Source of the DNA: Brachynemurus nebulosus
Lineage: Eukaryota; Arthropoda; Insecta; Neuroptera; Myrmeleontidae
NCBI GenBank assembly: GCA_035578155.1
Contig: JAPWDM010000007.1
Span: 27,812,413-27,876,412, forward strand
Length of the DNA: 64,000 nucleotides
Reading direction: 5' to 3'
The notes beneath the pieces were generated by a model that saw nothing but the letters and a program-made list of their open reading frames with translations, searched no databases and was not told where the DNA came from. Position numbers and translations under genes: made by a program. This document shows, piece by piece, positions 34,654 through 46,439 of this stretch (its first letter is position 1; the number at the start of each line of letters is the position of its first letter).

Positions 34654-35461
34654 CCCTAGAATCATACGTACTCGTCAAATTGACGACCAAACTTCTGGTA
34701 TCTAATTTATTTATTATGATAACACAAAAGACGTATCAATTTTGTTTATAGTTGCTGTCGTTTTGTATATATTAAAATAGTGCACGTCAATTTGACGAAG
34801 ATGTATGATTAACGTATGTTTTTTTTTAAGTTATAATTAATTTATTCAATGATAATGATAATGTGAAAGATGATTACAGCTGTTTGATTTACAGAGACGA
34901 CATAATACTGAAATTTTAATATATTGAATCGAAAACTAAAGAATGCGTTTCGAATGACTTAATAAAAGATTAACAATTTATTTTGTGGCAAATATTTTAA
35001 TTTTTATTATTTTTTGAGATCTTATTCGAAAAATTACTAACAAATTTTCGAAAATTTACAAATGTGCCGAATGAGGAAATAACTACATATCTACGGGAAT
35101 ATTTGTGACCGAGAAATTTCACATTCTGTAAAGTCACACATGTCCACTGACTCATAATAGTTCATAAATTAATTATTTAAAAGACATGTTTTATGATACA
35201 ATTGATGTATTTATCTATTTTTTTTATTTTTTATAATGAAAATATGCTTTGATAAAAAGATTAAAAAAATTAATAGATATATATATATTAAAAAAATTTC
35301 CAAATGCAATTTTTTTAAATATTTTGTTCGCTTTGTAGTATTGTTTTGTAAAAAAAATATTTTTTGCAAATAAACTCTAAAATTCTCCGTAAAAGTCCAT
35401 TCGTCAAATTGACGACGATGAATGATTAACGTTTCTCGTAGACCAACGTATGATACTAGGG
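34654..35461. mobile_element. piggyBac-like element family I, complete copy I2
   Basis: TTAA at 34650-34653 and 35462-35465 borders termini CCCTAGAATCATACGT and ACGTATGATACTAGGG. Sub-terminal palindromes CGTCAAATTGACG and CGTCAATTTGACG occur near both ends. At 808 bp, without a transposase, it is a non-autonomous piggyBac derivative. Confidence 0.88.
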
Positions 35462-35465
35462 TTAA

Positions 35466-36445
35466 TGTTAAATTTTGTGCTTGTATGGTGTCAAAAATTT
35501 GATATCTATTACGTTTCATTATCAAAAATTACTTGGAATTAGCAACAGTGTCAACAATAGTGGAATATTTAACATTTTTACAGTATCTTTCATATTTCAC
35601 TAAAAAACATGGGCTGATAAGGTTAGGGATTGGTTGACATCTTAACCTATTACTGTTTTTTTTTTTTTTTCATTTTTGTCTAGTAATTTAAGTTTCTGGA
35701 AGATTTATTGATGAGTCAAACCAAAGACATTTTAAACCAACATAAAAAATTTATAATCCGCGTAATATACTTTTTCATATCATATTCGTTTTTGTATCCG
35801 AACAATTACAATAAAAGTAACCTGATGTCAGGAGGAAATTTTTATGAAAAACCTTTGGATTTTATTCAGAGTCACACGTTACGCGTATCATATTAACAAA
35901 CACCCGAACAAATGGTTGTTGTATAGAGTTGCGATTAAATTTTCCATATTTGGAAAATTCCATTTAGTTATATGTAATTTTAATTTGTTATTGTAACTCT
36001 ATTGCAATATTGCGATACACCCACCAAGTGACAATACAGATAAAACAGTGGTGGTATGAAATATAAAACCATTGGTGTTATTGAAACAAGTTCTGATAGT
36101 TCAGTGATTCTAAAAAAAAAAATTATTTACACTACGTAAAATTTTTTTACACTGATTGATTTGAAATTTTCGAAAATGCTTCTTCGAAAAGTGGTCATAT
36201 ACAGTTGTGATGGTAAACACCTTGAAAAAACAAACTTTTTGTTCAGCTCGTCGCCATTTTGTTAAAAATTTAAATTATAAAATACATTAACGAAATATTT
36301 TTGAAATTCTAATTTCGAATAAACCGTTTTCGAGTTATCGTGTCCAGTGCAAGTGATGCCCAAAACAAAAGCACTCCTAGAATACAGCTGTAGTTCCACT
36401 ATTTTCAAATATTTTCAAAAATTTAACAAGTATCCCAAAATTATT
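35466..36445. other. Unassigned AT-rich DNA
   Basis: No recognisable gene or bounded element. Confidence 0.45.
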
Positions 36446-36447
36446 TA

Positions 36448-36677
36448 TGGTAAAAGCCCCCTTTGTGGAACGGTATCTAATTATGAACATTTACATATTA
36501 ATGAAGTTATTTCTGAAAGAAACGTCTGATAACAAAAATTATTATTAATAGAATGATTGTTATTCAATTTAAATTCACCTCGCATTTAAAGTTTCCTTAC
36601 TTAGTTAAAGAAATAAATATGTAAATGTCAAAACTGTTCCAGTATTAGATACCGTTCCACAAAGGGGGTTTTTACCC
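36448..36677. mobile_element. TA-flanked MITE family E, short palindromic copy
   Basis: The ends are TGGTAAAAGCCCCCTTTGTG and (inverted right) GGGTAAAAACCCCCTTTGTG, between TA (36446-36447) and TA (36678-36679). The right arm mirrors the left through AACGGTATCTAAT, instead of carrying the right half of the long E form. Confidence 0.7.
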
Positions 36678-36781
36678 TATTTTGCTGTTAGAAAAAGATC
36701 GAGAAAATGTCGTCATTTCGTCCGCTACAACTGTAGATAACCCCTTAAGGTTTATCGTGGAAAAGTGACGTTGGTTGTTAA

Positions 36782-37546
36782 CCCCTTCCGGTATGATTTA
36801 ATTATTAACCCTTTTAAACAAACCATATGGTAAAATTTTTTTGTCTCAAAATGCCGGCCTTATTACTGCCAAGTGATAAGTACAATAGATAAGGCTACAA
36901 AAAAAGAAAAAGAAAAAAATTAAAGATCCCAACATTAAAAAAGTGAACCCTAGGAATTTATAAAAAATAAATTATACTAAACTATGTTGATAAAATTGAA
37001 CATTATTTAGAATTATACCGTATTATCATAGATGGCGGCACCTGTACCAGTGGATATGTACATATGACAGCATTTTGAGCCGCCATATTGCAGGACTCGT
37101 CTTAATCATTTAAAGAGTTAAAAATTGTGCATGAAAGAACTATTCAATTTTTATTTTAAAAAAACTTGTTTCATTTTATAATTATCACATATTGTTAATT
37201 AAAATTATATTATTTGCAAAAAAAGAGAAAAATTCAAAGCAAAATTTTAGTCGCACTACGAGTATAGCTCGTCATTGTGTCGTAAGACACAAAAAAGCGA
37301 TGACGAGCTATACTCGTCATTTTACCGAAAGAGACTAATTTGAACTATCCCACTGCTGCCACCATATGTAACAGCTCTCCATTTCCCTAGTTATGGCAAT
37401 TCTTATGAATTTTGTAAGATAAAAACTGAAAATGTTCAGTTATTACATGAAATATCATGTGATAATTGATTTTGAACTGAAATTTGTCTACTAAAAGCGT
37501 GTTGTAAAGAAATTATTATGTATTTCCTTTGTTTCGTGCTAAGGGG
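36782..37546. mobile_element. Possible piggyBac-like element
   Basis: TTAA (36778-36781) precedes CCCCTTCCGG, and the other side is CGTGCTAAGGGG followed by TCAA, one base from TTAA. The inside has a 17-bp perfect inverted pair ACGAGTATAGCTCGTCA (37258-37274, 37301-37317). The inverted match at the ends is short, hence modest confidence. Confidence 0.45.
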
Positions 37547-37701
37547 TCAACTTCCTTAAATATTTTACATTGTATATAAATTTATATTTATGTATATTTG
37601 TTTGAGATTTCAGTGTTTAATAATGTTTAAATATGTATAAGTATTATCTCCCACGCTGAAATACAAAGTCTATAATACGCTCGGGGTACACAGTTTAAAT
37701 A

Positions 37702-37702
<1 letters not shown>

Positions 37703-37793
<91 letters not shown>
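37703..37793. repeat. (TA)n microsatellite
   Basis: An uninterrupted TA dinucleotide array of roughly 85 bp. Length is likely variable between individuals and uncertain in assembly. Confidence 0.95.
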
Positions 37794-37796
<3 letters not shown>

Positions 37797-38203
37797 TGTA
37801 TATATGTACATATATAAAATCATCTGTGCAAACACTGATCGATTCGAGTCATTCAGACTTGTTCACAGTATCATTTTGGAATTTTGTGGTCAAATCTCTC
37901 ATTTTGCAATCAGTTACGTGTTAAACACATAAGATTTTGTAAATAAACAAATTTCAAATATGGCGTCCACGCGAAAACTGGAAACCTCTCCATACTTAAC
38001 AAGAATAGTCGCAAGGATAAGTTATCAGGGCTGGGAAAAATGGTTCATAGAAACCATTTAAAATAAAAAATGAAAAATGGTTTCCAAAAATAAATTTATA
38101 ATACAAAATGGAAAATGATTTTGCTGAACATACTATTCAAAATAGAAAATGGAAATTAGCCATTTAAAATGGATTATAAAATAATAAATGCTTTATTTTC
38201 TTT
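37794..38203. other. Unassigned DNA with a possible hAT end
   Basis: CAGGGCTGGGAAAAATGG at 38026 looks like a hAT left terminus and is followed by repeated AAAATGG words to 38170. No right end was found before C4. Confidence 0.35.
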
Positions 38204-38649
38204 TTAGCGAATTTCCAGAATGGAATTCAGCTATTACAGTCACTGTCATGACGCGACTTGAACCCGGGATTATAGCAGAAATTTTCACTAAATATGTATA
38301 TATGTATATATGTATGTATGTATATATGTGTCCGCGCGATAACTCTCGAAGGAATTATCCAATATTTACGAAATTTGGAGAAGATATTGGAAGTCCCAAA
38401 CCCTTGGATGAGTTCTTCAGTCAGACACGTCGGATGCCAGGAACATGGTTTTTGTTCTTGCAAAAAATTAGTTTTTTGTCAAAATTTCCACTTATTCAAA
38501 AATATTTGCCAAATTTTTTTTACACCATTTAAAAGAGGAGAAAAAATTACATAAAAAAGCTCTTTAAAGTATTGTTCTATGTCAACTAGTTTCCGAGAAA
38601 AACTAATTTTTATAAACGGAAATTCGCTATGTTATACAGGATGCTGCGA
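38204..38649 (-). mobile_element. Helitron-like family C, complete copy C4
   Basis: Read on the minus strand it starts TCGCAGCATCCTG (38649) and ends in the hairpin GAATTCCATTCTGGAAATTC, then G and CTAA at 38204. TC start, terminal hairpin and CTRR end match Helitrons. AGCGAATTTCC also occurs inverted near both ends, so a TIR interpretation is not excluded. Confidence 0.65.
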
Positions 38650-39710
38650 CAAGGGCATTTATACTATAAATCTTTTATTGTTTTTTATATGAATAAAAAA
38701 AAAGTTAAGAAAATGTCAAACGTATTGAAATTATATAAGGGCAGTCTTTTGAGAAAATTTTATAAAGTTTGCATGATAACGAAATTTAACTCTTGAAATA
38801 CTGTTACTCGATAAACGTGCGTATTCGTCCGTATTAAATATCGCACGTTTCCGCATCCAGTGGACGACCAGCCTAATAGAGGATCCGTTTAAGAGAGTGC
38901 TGAATGCATTGGTTTTAGTACCGCATGCCACCGTCATAAAAAATTTGTCCGGCTATAGAGGGGTGCGGTCAACAGAGGTGTCCGTAATCAGAGGTTCCAC
39001 TGGTGTTGTATATTTGTAAATGTGAATTGTGCCTTATGATTACAATATGTTGTGCGTTTTTAAATGGCTGTCATGTTGCAAAAAAAAAACCAAATAGCAC
39101 GTGGTTGGGTCGGGGGTACACACACGTTAAATGACATCATATATGCACATATTTCAAGATTAAACAAAGAAGTATCTCATGCAAAATACACGTAAAAATG
39201 TAGACATAATACATATTTATTGTGCGTGTTTTCAATACAGATTCGAAAATGGTTTCGTCAATAAGTCTCAAAGCCAAGAACAGTTTTCTGTAAATATCAG
39301 GAAAAATATTCATTTTTTTAAAAGCTTTTATTTAACTTGCTATGTTAGTATGTTTGTTTAGATCAAATCTGGGAATCAAAATTTAGACAGGTTCTAATTG
39401 AGCTAGAGATTTCAAATTTTGCATACGTGTATAATCTTGATGACAATGCAATAATGTATTTTGTTTAGTTTTGTCCTAAATCGCCCCAAACCAAAATTAT
39501 TGATTTTTAATCCTGTGAAATTTTTTGTTTCCATAATTATGTTTAATTAGGGTAAATTAACCGGTTAAAATATAGGTAAAAAAATTACTTCTTTAATTTT
39601 TTTTAAATTAATTGTAATCAGACTAAAAAGTAGAAAATAAAGTAAAAGAAATGTTTTTTAAGAAAAAGCTTTTATTTAAAAATGGTTTAAAAAAAAAATA
39701 AAATAACTTT
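38650..39710. other. Unassigned DNA
   Basis: No supported gene or bounded element. Confidence 0.4.
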
Positions 39711-39887
39711 TGAGTGAAGTTTGAAGCAATATGGAACATAATTTATAAAAGCTTGAGGCGTTTAATTAAGTTTGGTAACTACTGAAAAGTAAAATAGCTA
39801 CACTTTTATATCCAAAACAGAAATAATTAATGATAACGCCTCAAGCTTTTATAAATTACGTTGCATATTGCTTCAAACTTCACTCAA
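39711..39887. repeat. Inverted-repeat unit with about 54-bp arms
   Basis: GAGTGAAGTTTGAAGCAATA... through GCTTGAGGCG (39711-39764) is mirrored at about 39835-39885, with a 70-bp AT-rich loop. It joins directly onto the Helitron-like end C5. Confidence 0.7.
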
Positions 39888-39941
39888 GTCGCGTCATGAC
39901 AGTGGCTATAATAGCTGAATTCCATTCTGGAAATTCGCTAA
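39888..39941 (+). mobile_element. Helitron-like family C, 3'-end fragment C5
   Basis: GTCGCGTCATGACAGTGGC leads to the hairpin GAATTCCATTCTGGAAATTC, then G, CTAA and T. It is the plain + strand form of the C-family 3' end, truncated upstream. Confidence 0.65.
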
Positions 39942-40316
39942 TATGTACAAGGTTGTAAAATTTATTTACTAAATAGTATTATTAGTTGATAAACTAACAC
40001 ATAAAATATACTTATTTATCAATGGACACAATTTACATAAATTTTACAAATATCTAGTAACATGATAAACTCAGATACAATAAACCACAAGAATCACCGT
40101 GTGTCTATACATTCCATTTTACGGTATACCTAGAATTTTCGAACGTGTATATTTTCGTCTGTAATGACAGAAAAAAAATGCTACCGTGAAGCCATGCCTT
40201 GACGCAGTTGAGAATAGAACATAAATCACAGCGAAATTATATTTTAATCTGGCTTTGTTCGACAAAACAAATAAGCTACAAGTTTTAATGCTCGTTTACG
40301 AGGAACATAACAAATA

Positions 40317-40514
40317 TAGGGATGTAACAAATATTAGATTTTTCGTAAATACGATTGCGAATGTTGACGTAATGTAATTTATGCGCATGCGTAAAAGACT
40401 GCTACCGTGCATGTCCGGCAAATGTCAGTGAAATTGTGTGAAATGTTCGTAAATGTGGAATTGTGTTTGCGAAAAGTGTTTGCGAATGCGAACATGAATA
40501 TTTGTTACATCCTA
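40317..40514. mobile_element. hAT-like MITE (198 bp)
   Basis: TAGGGATGTAACAAATATT at the left is mirrored by AATATTTGTTACATCCTA at the right. TAGGGATG is a typical hAT start. Flanks AACAAATA and AATAGTAA match at only 5 of 8 positions, so the duplication has decayed or the boundary is shifted. Confidence 0.6.
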
Positions 40515-40569
40515 AATAGTAAATAAAATATTCAAGTACAAAACGATCAAAGTCCTGTAAGTCTGTTTA

Positions 40570-41713
40570 GCGTGGTTGCTCAGAGATAGTCAGGTACAAA
40601 AGTATATCTAAAAAAAAAAAATTTTCTTTTATCAAAAATTAAATAATGTAGGGTAACTTCAAAAATGTAAACTTTACCGCATCGATGCAGCATCATGAAT
40701 TTTCTGATGCGTCTAATACTACGTGATGCGCTGCTGATGCTCTCTTGAAATTTGATGCACATTAGATGTTTTTGAACGGGATATTGGCATCATTTAGCCT
40801 CTGATTTGGCTATAGATAAGACAGATAATGTAGCATGATAGACTATAGATAATATAGCAATACAGTCCTTGTATAGGTATATTATCTTTGAATTTCAACT
40901 TGAACTTACTTGAAATTGAAAATATTGAAATTATTTGAATAAAAAATATTACATACCTATTTTGAGTGCAAGATGTATTTAAACAATTTTAATCAAAGGT
41001 AAATACATTCATCTTTTTCAACAATTTGTTTTTCGGAATTATTCCTGTTGGTGTTAATACCTACATAATGTGGCAAGTAGTTACAAATCTACATTATGCA
41101 CATGACATGCATCTTGGACACGCATCACCAAATTTCTTGATGCATTGTTTTGACACAACAAATGCAAAAATAAACTTTTGATTTTTCGTTGTGATGCGTC
41201 TGATGCATTTTTGAACTTTTGACTCTGCCTCATGCAAGCAGTGATGCATTTTTGAAGTTAGCCGTATTAATATTCTTCAGTGATTATATTTGTATACCAC
41301 TTGTTTTTTTTTTTTTAAATTTCGGCGCGCTTATGTTGTAGCAATATAAAAACTTTGTTCAAAAAAACGTTGTAAAAACGTAAAATGGTATTTATAAATT
41401 ATATTTCAAAAACGGCATGGTGAATAATTTTTATTTCTTGTTAAATATGGTTTGTAACTTTGTATTTTATAACATTAAATTTTTATCAAATTCCTTTGAC
41501 ACGTTTTCATTTTATTAAAAAAAAAAAATAAATAAAGTTTTTCCATAAGAGCCCGTGTTAAAATTACAAAACTTTGAAATCGTTTTGCTCAAAATTGGGG
41601 TGGTCAATTTTTTTTTTTCGGTAAGGGCTCTTATTATTGGTATTGAATTTAATAAATATCTAGAGAAGTTTCGTTAAAATCCTTCGAAAAAATGGTTTGA
41701 TCGACCAACTACT
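40570..41713. mobile_element. TTAA-bordered family K, copy K1, with nested insert
   Basis: It aligns with K2 (60058-60552) in opposite orientation. Its left border is TTTA (40566-40569) and its right border TTAA (41714-41717). The 614-bp element at 40651-41264 splits it near its left end. Confidence 0.65.
40651..41264. mobile_element. TA-flanked MITE nested in K1
   Basis: The ends are GGGTAACTTCAAAAATG and (inverted right) CGGCTAACTTCAAAAATG, with TA on both sides (40649-40650, 41265-41266). The uninterrupted sister K2 carries the empty site AATGTATTAAT, which confirms the TA duplication. GATGC-type words cluster near both ends. Confidence 0.85.
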
Positions 41714-41717
41714 TTAA

Positions 41718-42859
41718 GGACGTTCGTGCGTCAAACCTAATAGTAGATAAAAATTTTAATTTTAGAGAATTGACAAGTTCAATTACATAGTTATCTTCTC
41801 TCAAAAATTTTAAATCCTTCATAGATCATTTCTTAAAGTAATTGACGATTAAAAATCAAATTTTTAACACAGAGCCATTGGAAAAAACATTCTAAACAGC
41901 ATTTTTTCATTTTAAAAATTATAGTAAGTATATTATAAGAGTAGATACCTACCATAATAAAAAATGTTTAAAAATATTCTTTGAAATATGCAATTTATAT
42001 AATTGCACAAAAAAAAATCGTATTGACGAACGTTAAAGTGAAATATTAATTATTAAAATTAATATTCGGGTAGATTTTGATGTGTACACGACATACAAGG
42101 TCAAATCAGACTACTAAATTTCAATCAACAACTGTGTATGCATTGATGTCAGAGATCAGTATATAGGTGGTACGTATAGCAATCACCCATATACACGACC
42201 AACACGACACATCATATGATACATGAACAAATACAAGCTCCGTATGCATAACATACAGCTATAGTGTTTTGTGGTAGCTACATAACATTATTCTGTAGTG
42301 TTTGTGGACGCGCTCGAACGTCTTTAAGCAAGTTTCGAGCTCGTTTGTACAATTGATGACGATTTTCACATTTGTTGCGATTGATGTGTAAAATAAATAA
42401 GTACGAAATGAACAAAGAATAAATATGAGAAGAACGATTAAATAAAAAGTGAAAATTTAAAAAAAAAGGGCCGAAGAGAAAATCAGTGGAAAAATTACCA
42501 GCAATATTTATCTTTCAATCACTGAACAATAAAGTTAATACAATTATTTTTTCTTATCAAAACGTACATATATACATAAACTCTCTAAAAATTATGATTT
42601 AAATTCCTCACCATTATTAATTGTGTGCACGGCTTTCCCCTAATTTGCATTAAACTGATTGATACGCAAATAAGTTAATTACGCGGACAGCTAATTCATA
42701 TTTTTAATTAAGATTTAAATTAATTGTTTGTTTTTGTGTTAGAGCACGATTCCGAATGAAATGTATGTAAGAGAATGGTGACTTCAATAGGGCCCGGAAC
42801 AGTTATTTTTAAAACGCGTGTACAAAAATTTATTTCCTGTATCAAAAGTAACCATATGG
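41718..42859. other. Unassigned AT-rich DNA
   Basis: No supported gene or element. Confidence 0.45.
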
Positions 42860-42861
42860 TA

Positions 42862-43436
42862 ACGTAAAAGCCCCTATACCGGAACGCGATCATCTGTCCG
42901 AACAGTTTTAACATTTATATATTAATGAAGTTATTTCTGAAAGAAACCTCTGATAACAAAAATTATTATTAATAAAATGATTATTTTTCAATTTAAATTC
43001 ACCTCGCATTTAATGTTTCCTAACTTAATTAAAGAAATAAATAAATATATATATATTAAACAATTTTTGTTGAATACAGTATTTTGATCCTTTATTTACG
43101 TTTGATACTTAAACCATTCTATGTTTCCTACTTTGACGTCTAGATGTCACTCTATGTGTCATATTACTCATTACACGTGTGTTTGTATATCGGTTTCCAA
43201 CTTCTAGTGTCATTAATATTTCTTTGTTTGGATATAGTGTCGACATTTTGTAAAAGAAAAACATCAATAAATAAAATTTTTTGGGTTGTATTTTTTTAAA
43301 AACATTCATTGGATTAAAAAAACTTTCTTTCATGTTTATTAAGAAAAAAAATGGGTGTTTAATTTATTTGTCAATTTTTATAAGCCAGTTTAATTACACA
43401 CCTAAAAATAGTGTTCCGGTATAGGGACTTTTACGT
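42862..43436. mobile_element. TA-flanked MITE family E, long copy
   Basis: It has ACGTAAAAGCCCCTATACCG at the left and TCCGGTATAGGGACTTTTAC near the right end. The left TA is clear (42860-42861). On the right TA follows only after a further GAG. It is near-identical to E1 at 4798-5375. Confidence 0.75.
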
Positions 43437-43441
43437 GAGTA

Positions 43442-43903
43442 CATAAAAATGTGACTGGTGGATATTTGGAAACCTTTTATTAAAAATTAATCATAGAATC
43501 AATCAGCCATTAACAGCCAGTAGACAATTGACTGCATTGTCTATGCATAAATTAAGTTCATGTGTTTTTGGCTACTGTATTCAGTTTCAGATGTTGTAAG
43601 CCGAGAGGGCATATCTTAGCTTATAAATAAAAGCTGACAAACGAAAAGTCATTTCAAACCACTCGTCATTTCAAACATTTCGTTTATTCAGAAAACGAAA
43701 ATTGAAAGGAAACCATAAGTTTTTAGATTTTTTTTAAAATATCAAAACTGGTGTGGTGACCAAATATTACCCCTTTTAATGCCCCTGGATATATTCATTG
43801 ATTTAGAAGTCAAAATATGGAAAATTTCCATCCGAATTTTTTGGTTTTATGGACGGGAAAATAAATTTTCAAAATAAAATTCCAAGTCTTTTGAATTTTT
43901 ATA
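43442..43903. other. Unassigned DNA
   Basis: No supported gene or element. Confidence 0.4.
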
Positions 43904-43911
43904 GTCATTTG

Positions 43912-44116
43912 CAAGGCCAGATTTACCCTATGTACCGCCCTAAGCACCGTGAAAAATGCCGCCCCTGATTAAAAAGAAAAAAATGTAACTTTTCTCTAAA
44001 AAAATAACTAACGAGCAAAAACAAAAAGAAACGTCAAATTCCATCTTTTGCCTCCCCTAAAAACGTGTCGCCGTTAGGCCCTGACCTAGGTAGGCTTAGT
44101 GACTAATCCGACGCTG
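43912..44116. mobile_element. Short hAT-type element (205 bp)
   Basis: The ends are CAAGGCCAGATTTACC and (inverted right) CAGCGTCGGATTAGTC. The flanking 8-mers are GTCATTTG (43904-43911) and ATCATTTG (44117-44124), 7 of 8 identical. Confidence 0.65.
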
Positions 44117-44124
44117 ATCATTTG

Positions 44125-44654
44125 TGCTACATTGTCATCCGAAAATGGTAAACAAAATTTTTAAACGCAATTTTCTCGAAACTAATCTGTTTTAAGTGAT
44201 TACCATGCCAGATTGCCATTTTGAGAAAAAAATGTTTTCCAGTACTTGGAATTTCACTCAAGAATTTTTACGCAACGTTCTTAAAATGTTACAGCCAGAG
44301 GGGCGATTTAAAAATTTGTTATTGGATACCACCTTGTGTCTTAGCACGACACAGACGTGTTTTATATGGTCGCCGTTTGAGTAATTGTTCCACGGAAAAA
44401 ATTCACAGATATACAAGATACCAATTTCCTATTTCATAACTACCGTGACCGCTGTCGCCAGCACATGGCGTAGGCACTGCTACGCCTAACAAATGATTAT
44501 GCTACATACGACAAAACACATCATTTGTATCTACATAAGCATGTGAAGGTGTTTGTGCAATATGGTGTTGTATGACTGCGCACCTTGCATATATATAGTA
44601 TATACGGTCATCGCCGATAACCTATGCGACTAACAATCAACAATTAAAAATAAA
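44125..44654. other. Unassigned DNA
   Basis: Overlapping short frames at 44196-44439 have no recognisable protein features. Confidence 0.4.
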
Positions 44655-44656
44655 TA

Positions 44657-45104
44657 CCATGTGAGTTTTTTGAGAGTTGCCATTTTTATTACAACCAAAT
44701 TTGTATGATAGAAATGGTACTGGAAAAGGTTCTTTTCTTGGATATAATGGAAATGTAACCAACCAGAACACTATCGGTTGAAGTAGCTTCAAGTACATAT
44801 GTATATTTTTACCGCCTAACTGATAAAGAAAAATTTGAAAAATTAAACTTGGGTAAAAAAATTTTTTTTGCTCATTTCTGTTGTTAATTAATGCATTAGA
44901 TCAGTTTTATCGAAAAATTAATATAGTCTCATTTAAAAATCTATAAGTTTGTATCATAGCTCGAAAACCATAAGAGTTATAAAGCTCCTGACTATAGCAA
45001 TCGGTTGCCCCCGTCGATATTTACAACTCTTATTTGAACAATTTTTCGATTAAATCAACGGTTTGGCTGTAATAAAAATGGCAACTCTCAAAAAACTCAC
45101 ACAG
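44657..45104. mobile_element. TA-flanked MITE family D, copy D2
   Basis: CCATGTGAGTTTTTTGAGAG and CTCTCAAAAAACTCACACAG are inverted ends between TA (44655-44656) and TA (45105-45106). About 40 bp of each end pair. Same interior as D1 and D3. Confidence 0.82.
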
Positions 45105-45106
45105 TA

Positions 45107-45840
45107 TATTTATTTTAAGAAAGATATCCCTTTATTTTGAGAATTTTTTTATTCAGTAGAATTTTTACACTTAAATACGACACACTTCATATTTCTTTCT
45201 GTTTAAATTTCACGACTTGATTAAAAAAAAAAATGATACTAAGTACGACGTGAACCCTATGACGAACAGTAACAAACTAAATTAGAAGCGGTGTAAATTG
45301 CACAACATTGCACCTTATGAACGACAGATTTTTATTTGTAAACTGCTGCTATGTATAGTGTTCCACGAAAAAAATGTATTTTTAACAATTTTAATTGAAA
45401 CTCCTATTGAAACTCAATACACACAACAAATGTCTCTGCAAACAAAGACCGTAAAGCAATAGACAAACATGTGTATACGGGATCGACACGACAGACATCT
45501 GTACATTACACGTGCCAACAAAATTGGACATTGATCAGATGGTGGGGATAGGGGAGGGGAGCGACCGAGACGTTAGTAACAAAAGGTAAAAGAAGATGTC
45601 GATTGACGGACTTGTCATATTTTTAATGTCAATTATGCACGCTTGATGGCACTTTTTGAAGTATTTTTTTTTTCTGTAAAAGAAACCGTTTCAAGAAAAT
45701 TAATTGAGTTTTTTTGGTCTTTGATCTGTAATCAAAAAATTTTTTTCTAGTAAATGAACTTTGCCATGACAAAAGTAACAAATACCCTCCGTCGTAGCAT
45801 CTGCTTAACGTAGCGAATATTCAAAAATTAGACACTGCTT
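45107..45840. other. Unassigned DNA
   Basis: A GC-richer, purine-biased patch lies near 45540-45575. Nothing recognisable as a gene. Confidence 0.4.
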
Positions 45841-45967
45841 TAGTTTAATTACAAATTATCAAAATCGGTAATGACGCGTTCTTGAAAAGTTATGAATTTT
45901 TGAAAAATGAAACAGATATAAAATATTTTAATTAAAATTCACATAGTGTTTGAAAAATTATCAAACT

Positions 45968-46040
45968 GGATCGGCTGGGGGACTCGAACACAGATCTCTT
46001 GGTTGCTAGCTAAGCGCCTTACCAACTAGGCTACCGAACC
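45968..46040 (-). repeat. tRNA-like sequence, family S1, second copy
   Basis: The reverse complement of this 73-nt stretch matches the tRNA-like block at 4371-4441 (same AGC loop triplet and TTCGAGTCCC). They also share the adjoining ACACTATGTGAATTTTAATT. Shared flanks argue for one dispersed tRNA-derived repeat. Confidence 0.6.
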
Positions 46041-46284
46041 GCTCGTTCGAGTGCCACTCCAATCCGATAATTAACAAGCGGTTATGGTGTATGTGTAAAT
46101 ACAAACAAAAGTTCGTCATACATTAATAATGTTTCACAGGCACTTGATAACATTTTAAATTTAAAAAAAAATTCGTTAAATGCGTGTTTTTGACACGCAC
46201 TAAGTAATGTCACCTCAGTGAAAGTGTTAATTTATGATTTTTTGTTAACTCTATAGTTGTTAACTCTACAGCCCTCTTGCGTTT

Positions 46285-46343
46285 ATTCAATATGGATGTA
46301 CAACTCTATAATTATTCAATATGGATATACAACTCTATAATAA
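46285..46343. repeat. Two-unit tandem repeat, 29-bp period
   Basis: ATTCAATATGGAT(G/A)TACAAC followed by TCTATAAT occurs twice in a row. Confidence 0.75.
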
Positions 46344-46439
46344 TGTTTCCCCCACTATGATCACACAACGATATTAATATGTCATCCTTCGATGACATAA
46401 AAAAAAGATATAAATATTGTTATTGTTATAACGATAAAG

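Noticed and set aside
38026..38180. hAT-like start CAGGGCTGGGAAAAATGG
   Set aside because: No matching right terminus or 8-bp duplication, so not listed as a bounded element.
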